Source: Candidatus Didemnitutus sp. (GTDB lineage: Bacteria; Verrucomicrobiota; Verrucomicrobiia; Opitutales; Opitutaceae). From it: a stretch of DNA of 18,063 bases. A program made the translations under genes and the position numbers. Where the stretch lies: assembly GCA_030682505.1 (NCBI GenBank), contig JAUXOH010000293.1, forward strand, positions 1 to 18,063, in the 5' to 3' direction. This document shows, in pieces, positions 5,291 to 13,343 of this stretch (positions within the stretch are counted from its first letter, which is position 1; each line of letters begins with the position of its first letter). A model generated the notes under the pieces. It did not search any database. It saw only the letters and a list, made by a program, of their open reading frames with translations, and had not been told where the DNA came from.

Positions 5291-7591
5291 ATGCAAGGAC
5301 ACAAGATTACCATCGAGTTCAACGACAAGATCGTCCGCCAGTTCATGCTGGCGTCCATCCTCTGGGGAATCGTCGGCATGCTCGTCGGCGTGCTCGTCGC
5401 GACCCAGCTGAATTTCTGGCAGGCGAACTTCAACACCGCGTGGCTGACCTTCGGGCGCCTGCGCCCCCTGCACACCAACGCCGTCATCTTTGCCTTCGTC
5501 GGCAACATGATGTTCGCGGGCGTCTACTACTCCCTGCAGCGGCTCGTCAAGGCGCGGCTCGCCAGCGATTTCCTCTCCGCGCTGCATTTCTGGGGCTGGC
5601 AGGCGATCATCGTCTCCGCCGCCATCACCCTCCCGCTCGGACTCACGCGCGGCAAGGAATACGCTGAACTGATCTGGCCGATCAACATTGCCGTTGCGGT
5701 CATTTGGGTCGTCTTTGCGGTCAACTTTTTCTGGACGCTGGCCAAACGGAACGAGAAGTCCCTCTACGTCGCCATCTGGTTCTACATCGCGACGATCATC
5801 ACCGTGGCGATGCTCTACATCGTCAATCACCTCTCCATCCCGACCTCCTGGGTTCACAGCTACCCGGTGTTTGGCGGAGTCCAGGATGCCCTCGTGCAAT
5901 GGTGGTATGGGCACAACGCCGTCGCGTTCTTCCTCACCACTCCGATCCTCGGGATCATGTATTACTTCCTGCCCAAGGCGGCAGGGCGTCCGATCTATTC
6001 CTACCGCTGGTCGGTCATTCACTTCTGGTCGCTGGTGTTTCTCTACATCTGGGCGGGCCCCCACCATCTGCTGAACACCGCGCTGCCCAACTGGCTGCAG
6101 ATGCTCGGCGTGACGTTCTCGCTCATGCTCTGGGCTCCGTCGTGGGCCGGCATGCTCAACGGTCTCCTCACCCTCCGCGGCGCGTGGGACCGGCTCCGCA
6201 CCGACCCGATCATCAAGTTCTTCGCCGCCGGCGTGACCTTCTACGGCATGGCCACCTTCGAGGGGCCGCTCCTTTCGATCAAATCGGTCAACGCACTCGC
6301 GCACTACACGGACTGGATTGTCGGCCATGTGCACGCCGGAGCCCTGGGTTGGAACGGGTTCATGGCGGCGGGCATGTTCTACTGGCTTGTGCCGCGGCTT
6401 TGGAACCGTCCGCTGTATTCCACCTCGCTGGCCAACCTGCACTTCTGGCTCGGGACGTTCGGCATGTTGCTCTACGTCGGCGCGATGTGGGCCTCCGGCA
6501 TCTCCCAGGGCCTGATGCTCAATGCCACCATCGAGGGCGGCACGATCCTCAAGTATCCGAATTTCATCGAGACGCTGAATGCGATCCGTCCGCTCATGCT
6601 CCTGCGGGTGGTGGGTGGCAGTCTCTACCTCGTCGGTTTCATGATCATGGCGTGGAACATCTGGCAGTCCATCCGCGGCGCCCAGACCGTCAACGGCACG
6701 ATCGAGGTCTATCCGGAAGCGCACACCGCCGAGGAAAAACTTTCCGTCCGCGGCACGATCGCCAACGCCCCGATTGTTTACACGGTGATCACGGCCGGCG
6801 GCGCCATCATCTGGATGTTTACCAGCGGCTGGGTCAACATCCTGGGCCTCTTCGGCACCGTGGCGGTCGCGCTCATGGCCTTCGGCCATTACCAGACGCG
6901 CGGCACGAAATGGGGCGAATGGTATGACCGCCTGTTGATGAATGCCCTGCCGTTCACCGTACTCACCTTTGTCGCCGTCGCCGCCGGCGGACTGATCCAG
7001 ATCATCCCGATGATTTTGGTCGATCGCCACCTCCAGACCGAGGACCGCGTGGCCGAGATCTATACCCCGCTGGAACTCGCCGGACGCGACATCTACGTGC
7101 GCGAAGGCTGTTACAACTGCCACTCGCAGATGATCCGCACGCTCGTGCCGGACGTCATGCGTTACGGCGATTACTCCCGCCTCGGCGAATCGATCTGGGA
7201 TCACCCCTACCAATGGGGCTCGAAGCGCACCGGCCCGGACCTCGCCCGCATCGGTGGCCGTTACAACCACGCGTGGCACTACGATCACATGCTCGACCCG
7301 CGTTCCATTTCCACCGGTTCCAATATGCCCAACTACCCCGTGCTCACCCAAAACGAGACCGACTACGCGAGCCTCGCGCGCAAAGTCAGCGTGCAACGCA
7401 CCCTCGGCGTGCCTTACCCGTCGTGGTCCGACACCATGGTCAACACGCTCGCCCGCGAGCAGGCCAAGGAAATCGCCCGCGACCTGCAGGCCCAGGGCCG
7501 CTACGTCGATGCCGACAAGGAAATCATCGCGCTCACCGCCTACCTGCAATCCCTCGGCCAGAAATCAACGTCCCTTGCCCCGCCCCGGTAA
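5291..7591 (+). CDS. ccoNO: cbb3-type cytochrome c oxidase, fused catalytic subunit CcoN and monohaem subunit CcoO
   Basis: A 766-residue fusion of the haem-copper subunit and the membrane-bound c-type cytochrome, catalysing reduction of O2 to water with proton pumping in the inner membrane. Residues about 1-465 are CcoN. H61 and H348 fit the low-spin haem b ligands, H346 the haem b3 ligand, and H208, H258 and H259 the CuB ligands. Y252 sits where the His-crosslinked tyrosine lies in the Pseudomonas stutzeri enzyme. Residues about 545-766 are CcoO: one membrane helix (about 550-577), then C607-Y-N-C610-H611 haem c site and M679 (SNMPNY) as probable sixth ligand, plus the family stretch SIWDHPYQWGSKRTGPDLARIGGRY. 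The join (about 466-545) contains two additional hydrophobic segments (about 495-513 and 515-532). It starts 8 bases after ccoS at ATG 5291. Confidence 0.97.
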   Translation: MQGHKITIEFNDKIVRQFMLASILWGIVGMLVGVLVATQLNFWQANFNTAWLTFGRLRPLHTNAVIFAFVGNMMFAGVYYSLQRLVKARLASDFLSALHFWGWQAIIVSAAITLPLGLTRGKEYAELIWPINIAVAVIWVVFAVNFFWTLAKRNEKSLYVAIWFYIATIITVAMLYIVNHLSIPTSWVHSYPVFGGVQDALVQWWYGHNAVAFFLTTPILGIMYYFLPKAAGRPIYSYRWSVIHFWSLVFLYIWAGPHHLLNTALPNWLQMLGVTFSLMLWAPSWAGMLNGLLTLRGAWDRLRTDPIIKFFAAGVTFYGMATFEGPLLSIKSVNALAHYTDWIVGHVHAGALGWNGFMAAGMFYWLVPRLWNRPLYSTSLANLHFWLGTFGMLLYVGAMWASGISQGLMLNATIEGGTILKYPNFIETLNAIRPLMLLRVVGGSLYLVGFMIMAWNIWQSIRGAQTVNGTIEVYPEAHTAEEKLSVRGTIANAPIVYTVITAGGAIIWMFTSGWVNILGLFGTVAVALMAFGHYQTRGTKWGEWYDRLLMNALPFTVLTFVAVAAGGLIQIIPMILVDRHLQTEDRVAEIYTPLELAGRDIYVREGCYNCHSQMIRTLVPDVMRYGDYSRLGESIWDHPYQWGSKRTGPDLARIGGRYNHAWHYDHMLDPRSISTGSNMPNYPVLTQNETDYASLARKVSVQRTLGVPYPSWSDTMVNTLAREQAKEIARDLQAQGRYVDADKEIIALTAYLQSLGQKSTSLAPPR

Positions 7592-7636
7592 CGCCCGCCC
7601 TGCCTTCCCCCGAAATCCAAACCAGGAAACCCTCCC

Positions 7637-7795
7637 ATGCTCAGCCGCATCATCTACGAAGAATGGCACCTCGTTTTTCCGGTTGTCGCCCTCGCCGTGG
7701 CGTCCCTCGTTTACCTCGCCGCCGCATGGCGCGCCAGCCGCATGAAACCCTCCCAGGCCGACCGGCTCGCGCGACTCCCGTTCGAGACCGAGTAA
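7637..7795 (+). CDS. ccoQ: Small CcoQ-like subunit of cbb3 oxidase
   Basis: A 52-residue protein in the gap between ccoNO and ccoP. It has one transmembrane helix (about residues 12-31, LVFPVVALAVASLVYLAAAW) followed by a basic, then acidic, cytoplasmic-type tail ending in RLPFETE. Size, single helix, charged tail and position between CcoO and CcoP all match CcoQ, which stabilises the oxidase complex. Sequence conservation in CcoQ is low, so the name rests mainly on context. The start is ATG 7637, with AGGA at 7624-7627 about 9 bases upstream. It is followed by 81 bases without a gene before ccoP. Confidence 0.75.
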   Translation: MLSRIIYEEWHLVFPVVALAVASLVYLAAAWRASRMKPSQADRLARLPFETE

Positions 7796-7876
7796 ACCCG
7801 ATGCCGTCCGGATCCCGGAGCTCGCGACTCCGGTCCGCGTCCCCCTTTCCTCCTTCCCGCCTCCCTTGCTCTTCCC

Positions 7877-8464
7877 ATGAATCAGCACTCGCAACCGCCC
7901 CGTGAGGATGGAGACGAAAAACTTCGTCCGCACATTTACGACGGCATTCAGGAATACGACAACCCGCTCCCCAACTGGTGGCTGTACCTCCTCTATGGGA
8001 TGATCGCGTTCAGCATCTTCTATTGGTTCGCCATCGAGATCGCCCGGATCGCCCCCACTGACGGCGAACAGGTTGACGCCGCCATGGAGCAGATTGCCGC
8101 GTCCAAGATGTCCTCGTCCATCGATGTTTCCAACGACGAGATCTTCTGGGAGATGAGTCAGAATGCGGTCTTCACCGACGCCGGTCGCCAGACTTACAAT
8201 TCCCTCTGTGTGCAATGCCACCTCGGGAGCATGCGCGGTAAGGGCGAGAATCCCGCTGCCGTCGGCCCGGACCTCACCGACCGCGCGTGGATCCACGGCG
8301 GCACCCCCAAGGAAGTTTACGTCAGCGTCGCCCAAGGCGTTTTGGCCAAGGGCATGCCCGCATGGGAACCCGTCCTCGGCCAAAAGAAAACCGCCGAAGT
8401 CGTCGCCTACCTTCTCAGTCGCCATCAAAAAGGCGAAGAAATCACGGTCGAAATCTCGAAATAG
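7877..8464 (+). CDS. ccoP: cbb3-type cytochrome c oxidase subunit CcoP, monohaem form
   Basis: A 195-residue membrane-anchored c-type cytochrome that passes electrons to CcoNO. The N-terminal family motif HIYDGIQEYDNPLPNWW (19-35) is followed by a single transmembrane helix (about 35-56), a periplasmic helical stretch, and a cytochrome c domain with one haem site, C111-V-Q-C-H115. M160 (KGMPAW) is the probable axial ligand. Typical proteobacterial CcoP is about 300 residues and carries two CxxCH haem sites; here only one exists and the protein is shorter by roughly one cytochrome domain. The ORF is intact from ATG 7877 to TAG, so this is a natural compact form, not a truncation by frameshift. 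Confidence 0.93.
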   Translation: MNQHSQPPREDGDEKLRPHIYDGIQEYDNPLPNWWLYLLYGMIAFSIFYWFAIEIARIAPTDGEQVDAAMEQIAASKMSSSIDVSNDEIFWEMSQNAVFTDAGRQTYNSLCVQCHLGSMRGKGENPAAVGPDLTDRAWIHGGTPKEVYVSVAQGVLAKGMPAWEPVLGQKKTAEVVAYLLSRHQKGEEITVEISK

Positions 8465-8521
8465 TCAGCTCCGGGCCCGTCTCGCCATGGACGCCTCCAC
8501 CCGCCTCGCTCAACCCACGCC

Positions 8522-10033
8522 ATGAGCGCAGATCCCAAACCCAGTTCATCCTCCGAACCGACGCCGTTCAATCGTCCGATGCCGCCCGGACCTGCGCACC
8601 CCCGGTCCGCGGCGCAACGGCATGTGCCCAACCGTGACTCACTCACGACGGTCAATGAGGATGGCTCGCGCTATTTTTTGCACCCGGCGGATGTCCATGG
8701 CTGGTTCACCCGCTGGCGCCGCCACTCGGGGCTGGCACTGATCGCGATCTACCTGCTGTTGCCGTGGATTCCGGTGGGCGGGCATCCGGCAGTGTTTCTC
8801 GACGTGGGGGCCGGGCGTTTCCATTTTCTCGGTTACACCCTCGCGGCCCAGGATGTCTGGTTGCTCTTCTTCGGCGTCACCGGCTTGGGCTTCGCCTTGT
8901 TTTTTATCACCGCGCTCCTCGGGCGCGTCTGGTGCGGTTGGGCGTGCCCGCAGACGGTGTTCCTCGAGCATATTTACCGCCGGATCGAACGGATGATCGA
9001 CGGGGATGCCCCCACCCGCCGCCAGCGCGATGACGCCCCGCTCACCGGTTCCCTGCTGTTGCGCCGGGTCGTGAAGCACGCCCTCTACATTGCCGTTTCG
9101 CTGATCATCACCCATCTGTTTCTCGCCTATTTTGTCAGCATTCCCGAGGTCTGGCACATGGTGAGTGCGGCCCCGGCGGAGCACTGGGCCGCCTTTGTCT
9201 TCGTGTTCATGGCGACCGGCATCCTCTATTTCAACTTCGCTTGGTTCCGGGAGCAGCTCTGCATCGTCATCTGTCCCTATGGGCGCCTGCAATCGGCGCT
9301 GACCGATGATCACACGCTGAATATCGGCTACGATGCCGTGCGCGGCGAGCCGCGCGGCAAGGTCGGCACCCCGGATGCGGGCGCGTGCATCGGTTGCAAT
9401 CGCTGTGTGCAGGTGTGTCCGACGGGCATCGATATTCGCCACGGATTGCAGCTCGAATGTATCGGCTGCGCGGCGTGCATCGACGCGTGTGACGACATCA
9501 TGGTCAAGGTGGACCGCCCGAAGGGCCTCATCCGCTACGACTCGCATGCCGGCTTCGCAGGTGGCCGTCGACAGTGGGTGCGGCCGCGCACCATCGTCTA
9601 TCTCGTGCTGCTCGTGATCGGCATCACCGTGGCGGGCTTCGCGTTCACCTCGGTCAAACCGGCCAATTTCATGGTCATGCGCATGAGTGGCGCGGCCTAC
9701 TTTGTCGGACCGGACGTGGTGAGGAACCAGTTCATGGTGCGCCTGCTCAACAAGCACAACGACTCGGCCGTTTTTCACGTTTCGCTCGTCGGCTTGCCCG
9801 CCGGGGTCACCCAGAACGGCTTCAATGTGCCGGTGACGGTGGAGCCACAGGCCGAGCAGGTCACGCCGCTCGTGCTCCTCGTAAATCGCCGGCACTACAC
9901 GGGCCCGTTCAAGTTCACGCTCCTCGTGCAGGACGCGGAGCGCACGTTCACCCTGTCGCGCGAGGTCGAGTTCCTCGGTCCCGATGCGCGCCTGCTCAAG
10001 GAGGAGGACCTTGCCAAAGGCATCACCCGCTGA
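8522..10033 (+). CDS. ccoG: cbb3 oxidase accessory ferredoxin-type membrane protein CcoG (RdxA/FixG)
   Basis: A 503-residue polytopic membrane protein with two [4Fe-4S] sites. CcoG reduces Cu(II) to Cu(I) for the copper chaperone/CcoI route that supplies the CuB centre. The sequence shows a soluble Pro-rich N-terminus; membrane helices at about 70-85, 112-133, 188-205 and 222-242; and the conserved CGWACPQTVFLEH (138-150) and CIVICPYGRLQSAL (247-260). The two ferredoxin clusters are C289-x2-C292-x2-C295-x3-C299-P and C313-x2-C316-x2-C319-x3-C323. A further helix (about 356-376) and a C-terminal Ig-like domain of the FixG type follow. Length matches the family. Its last 23 bases overlap ccoH and its end carries the ccoH ribosome-binding site. 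Confidence 0.96.
   Translation: MSADPKPSSSSEPTPFNRPMPPGPAHPRSAAQRHVPNRDSLTTVNEDGSRYFLHPADVHGWFTRWRRHSGLALIAIYLLLPWIPVGGHPAVFLDVGAGRFHFLGYTLAAQDVWLLFFGVTGLGFALFFITALLGRVWCGWACPQTVFLEHIYRRIERMIDGDAPTRRQRDDAPLTGSLLLRRVVKHALYIAVSLIITHLFLAYFVSIPEVWHMVSAAPAEHWAAFVFVFMATGILYFNFAWFREQLCIVICPYGRLQSALTDDHTLNIGYDAVRGEPRGKVGTPDAGACIGCNRCVQVCPTGIDIRHGLQLECIGCAACIDACDDIMVKVDRPKGLIRYDSHAGFAGGRRQWVRPRTIVYLVLLVIGITVAGFAFTSVKPANFMVMRMSGAAYFVGPDVVRNQFMVRLLNKHNDSAVFHVSLVGLPAGVTQNGFNVPVTVEPQAEQVTPLVLLVNRRHYTGPFKFTLLVQDAERTFTLSREVEFLGPDARLLKEEDLAKGITR
9998..10004 (+). promoter_or_regulatory. Strong Shine-Dalgarno for the TTG-started ccoH-like gene
   Basis: AAGGAGG, inside the 3' end of ccoG, lies 6 bases before TTG 10011. 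It is the clearest ribosome-binding site in the window and decides the start of the small downstream gene. Confidence 0.7.
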
Positions 10034-10193
10034 CGGATCAACGGTCGATCCCAAGTCCGGTCGCTCACTCTGGTGGTGGGTCGCCGGCGGCTTTCTCTTT
10101 CTTGCGATTCTGTGGACGGTGTTGTTTTCCGTCGCGTCTCTCGCTGACATCAAGACCGTGCCGGACGCGCCGGCCAAGCGCACGCGGGGCTGA
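10011..10193 (+). CDS. ccoH: Very short CcoH/FixH-position membrane protein
   Basis: A 60-residue protein with a polar N-terminus, one transmembrane helix (about 21-43, WWWVAGGFLFLAILWTVLFSV) and a short basic tail ending KRTRG. It occupies the place of ccoH (fixH) between ccoG and the copper genes. Classical CcoH is about 150-170 residues with one N-terminal helix and a periplasmic domain; here only the helix-containing part exists. CcoH is an assembly and stability factor for cbb3 oxidase. The TTG start is set by the strong AAGGAGG ahead of it. The upstream in-frame ATG 9984 is less likely because it adds a very basic stretch read from ccoG codons. It overlaps ccoG by 23 bases and ends 2 bases before the TauE/SafE-like gene. 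The functional name rests on position. Confidence 0.6.
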   Translation: MPKASPADGSTVDPKSGRSLWWWVAGGFLFLAILWTVLFSVASLADIKTVPDAPAKRTRG

Positions 10194-10195
10194 CC

Positions 10196-10891
10196 ATGGA
10201 ACTCGCGGGCATCACCGGTCCTGGCACGGCGTTCATCGCCGGTCTCGTCACCAGTCTCCACTGCGTGGGCATGTGTGGCCCGCTGGCGTGCGCCCTCATG
10301 CCGGCGACGCGCGACAAGTATGATCCGCAGACGATCAGCACCGTCTACCACCTCTCGCGCCTCGCCGGTTACGGCGTGCTCGGCGCGCTGGCCGGCGGGG
10401 TGGGGCGGCTGCCGCTGACGTGGTTGAGCGCCGACGTCGCGCGCTACCTGCCGTGGTTGCTCGTGCTGTTCTTTGTTGCGGTGGCGGTGCGCTTCGATCA
10501 GCGCCTGCCGCGCGTGGCCGTGCTGGGGCGCGCTTACCAATGGGTCTCGACCCGCCTGCGCGGCCGCTCGCGGTTGTCGTCGGCCGCGGCCCTCGGCGTG
10601 GCCACGCCGCTGCTGCCGTGCGGACCCCTGTATTTCCTCGTCTCGCTGGCCCTGCTCTCGGGTTCGGCCCTGCGCGGGGCAGAGACGCTGCTGGCCTTCG
10701 GGCTCGGCACGGTGCCGCTGCTCTGGTTGGCGCAGACCAACTTCCACTGGCTGCGCGCGAAGTTCGGCCCCGTGTGGCTGTCGCGCGCGCAGACCATCCT
10801 CGCCCTCGCCATCGCCGCGGTGCTCGTCTGGCGGTTGCGCAGCACGCTGGGTTTCGATGGACCGAGCGTGGACAACTTTGTCTGCTTCTAG
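10196..10891 (+). CDS. TauE/SafE (DsbD_2-type) membrane protein, probable copper-related transporter of the cco cluster
   Basis: A 231-residue polytopic protein with about six hydrophobic segments. It has the two family hallmarks: SLHCVGMCGPLACALM (20-35), with H22, C23, M26 and C27 as possible Cu(I)-binding residues, and TPLLPCGPLYFLVSLAL (137-153). Such proteins annotated as sulfite exporter TauE/SafE are regularly found next to ccoGHI-type genes and are suspected to take part in copper handling for the oxidase; sulfite is unlikely here. It starts 2 bases after ccoH and its stop is followed after 1 base by the ccoI start, so translational coupling is likely. The substrate is inferred from context and the Cys/His/Met motif. 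Confidence 0.85.
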   Translation: MELAGITGPGTAFIAGLVTSLHCVGMCGPLACALMPATRDKYDPQTISTVYHLSRLAGYGVLGALAGGVGRLPLTWLSADVARYLPWLLVLFFVAVAVRFDQRLPRVAVLGRAYQWVSTRLRGRSRLSSAAALGVATPLLPCGPLYFLVSLALLSGSALRGAETLLAFGLGTVPLLWLAQTNFHWLRAKFGPVWLSRAQTILALAIAAVLVWRLRSTLGFDGPSVDNFVCF

Positions 10892-10892
10892 G

Positions 10893-13325
10893 ATGACAGC
10901 CCCGACGCGAAAACACGGAGTGGAGGACGTCGCGGTGCGGGCCGCTCCCTCGCACCAGTGCCGGCACTGCGGGGTGCCGCTGGTCACGGCGCCCGCACGG
11001 GAGTCCGGCTTCTGCTGCTCGGGTTGCTCCTATGTTTACCGGCTGGTGCACGAGCACGGTCTCGAGGGCTACTACAGGATCAAGGACGCGGTGATCGCGC
11101 CGGCGGACCAGGTCGTCTTCCAGCCGCGCGACTACCTGTGGCTGACCGAGCTGCAGCAGCACGCCGAGCGGGATTCCGCCACGCCGGAGCTGACGCTCGA
11201 GGTGCAGGGCATCTCCTGCGCCGGGTGCGTGTGGCTGATCGAGAAAGTGTATCACCAACAGCCCGGGGCGCTTTTCATCGAGACGGATGCGCAGCTCGGC
11301 CGGATGCGTTTCCGCTGGGCGCGCGGGGAATTTGACGCGGCCGGTTTTGCCCGGACGCTGCAGTCCTTCAATTACCTGCTTGGTCCGCCGGGCTCGGAGC
11401 CGGCCGTGCTCGAGAGCAAGCTGCTCGTGCGGCGCATCGGTCTGTGTGCTGCGTTCATGATGAACGTCATGCTGTTCGCCCTGCCGGCCTATTTTGGCAT
11501 GGAGGAGTCCTTCGCCTACGCAGGCCTGTTCGGCACCCTGTCGATGGCCTTTGCCACGCTCAGTGTGCTGACGGGGGGAACCTATTTCTTCGGCCGCGCG
11601 CTGCTGGCTTTGCGGGATCGCGTGCTGCACATCGATCTGCCGATCGCGGTCGGCATCATCGGTTCCTATGTCGGTTCCGTCTACGGCTGGCTCACGGGCG
11701 AGGAGTCGATCGTCTATTTTGATTTCGTGGCGACGTTCATCGTGCTGATGCTTGTCGGCCGCTGGGCGCAGGTCGTCGCGGTCGAGCGCAACCGGCGTCG
11801 CCTGCTCACGGCGCAATCCCGGCCGCACAAGGTCAGCGTGGACACGCCGCGCGGCGCCGTCGACCGGCCGGTCGAGGAAATCGCGGTCGGTGATGTTTTC
11901 TCCCTGCGCTCCGGACAGGTCGTTCCGGTCGAGGCGCAACTTGAGTCCACCCTCGCCACCCTCGGCACGGCGTGGATCAGCGGCGAGGCCGACCCGCGCG
12001 AGGTGCGGCGGGGCGCCCGCGTGCCGGCCGGCGCGGTGAATCTCGGTCGCGGCCTCATCCGCTTGCGCGCGGCGCAGCCGTGGAGTGAGTCCCTGCTCGC
12101 CCAATTGCTGCGACCGACGGGCCGTGACCAATACCGCCACCGCCTGATGGAGCGCGTCATCGGGGGCTACTTGATCGGCATCTTTGGCGTGGCGGCGTTG
12201 ACCGCGACCGGTTGGTGGACGACGACCCACGATCTGGCGCTGACGTGGGCGGCCGTGACCGCGGTCTTGGTCGTGTCGTGCCCCTGTGCCATCGGCCTGG
12301 CCTACCCGCTCGCCGACGAAATGGCGACGGTGGCGCTGCGGCGCTTCGGGGTCTTTGTGCGCGAGAGCGATCTGTTTCCGCGGCTCAGCCGGATCAGGAA
12401 GATCATCTTCGACAAGACCGGCACGCTCACGCTCGAGACCCCGGTGCTCGCGAATCCGGAAAAACTGCACGGACTGGCGGCGCCAGCCCGCGCGGCGTTG
12501 CTCGCGCTGGTGCGCGACAATCCGCACCCGATCAGCCAGTGCCTCAACGAGACGATCCTCGCGGATGGACTCACGCTCGGCCTGGACCCGATTTTGGCGC
12601 CGGTGCAGGAGGAGGCCGGGCACGGCGTTGCGTTGCGCGATGCGTTCGGCCTCTGGTCGCTCGGTCGGCCCGGCTGGCGGGGTGGCGCGGACCCAGCGTT
12701 GCCCGCACCGCGTGAACCGGACGGCGGCCACGATACCGAATTCGCCTGCGACGGGGTGGTGCTGGCGCGGTTTCACTTCACGGACTCGGCCCGACCGGGA
12801 GCGCGCGAGGAAATCGCGGCGCTGCACGCCGACGGGTTTGCCACTTACATTCTCAGCGGCGACCGCCCTGCCAAGGTGGCGCGAATGGCGACCGAACTCG
12901 GTATTCCGGCGGAGCACACGGTCGCGAGTGCGACCCCGGGGCAGAAGGCCGAATGGCTCCAGCGCGTGGATGCCAAGGATACGTTGATGCTCGGCGACGG
13001 CGCGAACGACAGTTTTGCTTTCGACGCGGCCTTCACGCGCGGCACGCCGGTGATTCATCGCGGGGTGTTGGAGGGCAAGGCGGATTTCTACTACCTCGGC
13101 CGCGGACTCGAAGGGCTGCGGCGGATGTTTGCCGTCAATGCCACCCGCCGTCGCACGCAGGCGTGGCTGGTGGCGTTTTCGATCACCTATAATCTCACCA
13201 CGGTCAGCCTCGCGGCGTTCGGGCAGATGAGTCCGCTCATCGCCGCCCTGATCATGCCCGCGAGTTCACTGCTCAGTCTCGCGATCGTCGGCCTCGGCAT
13301 GCGGCGCTGGCTGCGGGTGACCTGA
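10893..13325 (+). CDS. ccoI: CcoI-type P1B copper-translocating ATPase
   Basis: An 810-residue membrane ATPase that moves Cu(I) across the inner membrane for insertion into cbb3 oxidase. The N-terminus has an extra Cys-rich module typical of CcoI (C23-x2-C26 and F40-C-C-S-G-C45), then a heavy-metal-associated domain with G-I-S-C109-A-G-C112. Eight membrane helices surround the ion-binding motif C463-P-C465. The actuator loop has S-G-E (363-365), phosphorylation is at D507 (DKTGTLT), the nucleotide-binding HP motif is NPHPIS (543-548), the GDRP motif is at 656-659, and GDGAND lies at 701-706. All catalytic residues are intact. ATG 10893 is 1 base after the previous stop, preferred over the open frame further upstream inside the TauE/SafE-like gene. 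It is the last gene of the cco operon, ending 18 bases from the convergent pepP. Confidence 0.95.
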   Translation: MTAPTRKHGVEDVAVRAAPSHQCRHCGVPLVTAPARESGFCCSGCSYVYRLVHEHGLEGYYRIKDAVIAPADQVVFQPRDYLWLTELQQHAERDSATPELTLEVQGISCAGCVWLIEKVYHQQPGALFIETDAQLGRMRFRWARGEFDAAGFARTLQSFNYLLGPPGSEPAVLESKLLVRRIGLCAAFMMNVMLFALPAYFGMEESFAYAGLFGTLSMAFATLSVLTGGTYFFGRALLALRDRVLHIDLPIAVGIIGSYVGSVYGWLTGEESIVYFDFVATFIVLMLVGRWAQVVAVERNRRRLLTAQSRPHKVSVDTPRGAVDRPVEEIAVGDVFSLRSGQVVPVEAQLESTLATLGTAWISGEADPREVRRGARVPAGAVNLGRGLIRLRAAQPWSESLLAQLLRPTGRDQYRHRLMERVIGGYLIGIFGVAALTATGWWTTTHDLALTWAAVTAVLVVSCPCAIGLAYPLADEMATVALRRFGVFVRESDLFPRLSRIRKIIFDKTGTLTLETPVLANPEKLHGLAAPARAALLALVRDNPHPISQCLNETILADGLTLGLDPILAPVQEEAGHGVALRDAFGLWSLGRPGWRGGADPALPAPREPDGGHDTEFACDGVVLARFHFTDSARPGAREEIAALHADGFATYILSGDRPAKVARMATELGIPAEHTVASATPGQKAEWLQRVDAKDTLMLGDGANDSFAFDAAFTRGTPVIHRGVLEGKADFYYLGRGLEGLRRMFAVNATRRRTQAWLVAFSITYNLTTVSLAAFGQMSPLIAALIMPASSLLSLAIVGLGMRRWLRVT

Positions 13326-13343
13326 GCCGGCCGGACGTCCGCG

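Noticed and set aside
4994..7549. 851-residue open frame on the minus strand
   Set aside because: Lies exactly antisense to ccoNO, whose haem and copper ligands are intact. The antisense product is rich in Arg, Asp, Glu, Gly and His in the low-complexity pattern typical of GC-rich shadow frames.
7877..8464. CcoP as a truncated pseudogene of a dihaem CcoP
   Set aside because: Reading frame, N-terminal motif, membrane helix, haem site, axial Met and stop are all intact, and the flanking gap has no remnant of a second CxxCH.
10473..10892. Upstream extension of ccoI by 140 residues
   Set aside because: Overlaps the TauE/SafE-like gene in another frame and reads as Cys/Arg/Ser-rich noise; ATG 10893 directly after the previous stop fits the family N-terminus.
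8639..10987. 782-residue minus-strand open frame
   Set aside because: Antisense to ccoG, ccoH and the TauE/SafE-like gene; crosses several real genes and has no recognisable domain.
10335..13058. 907-residue minus-strand open frame
   Set aside because: Antisense to the TauE/SafE-like gene and ccoI, with an Arg/Ala-rich composition and no motif; a codon-bias shadow.
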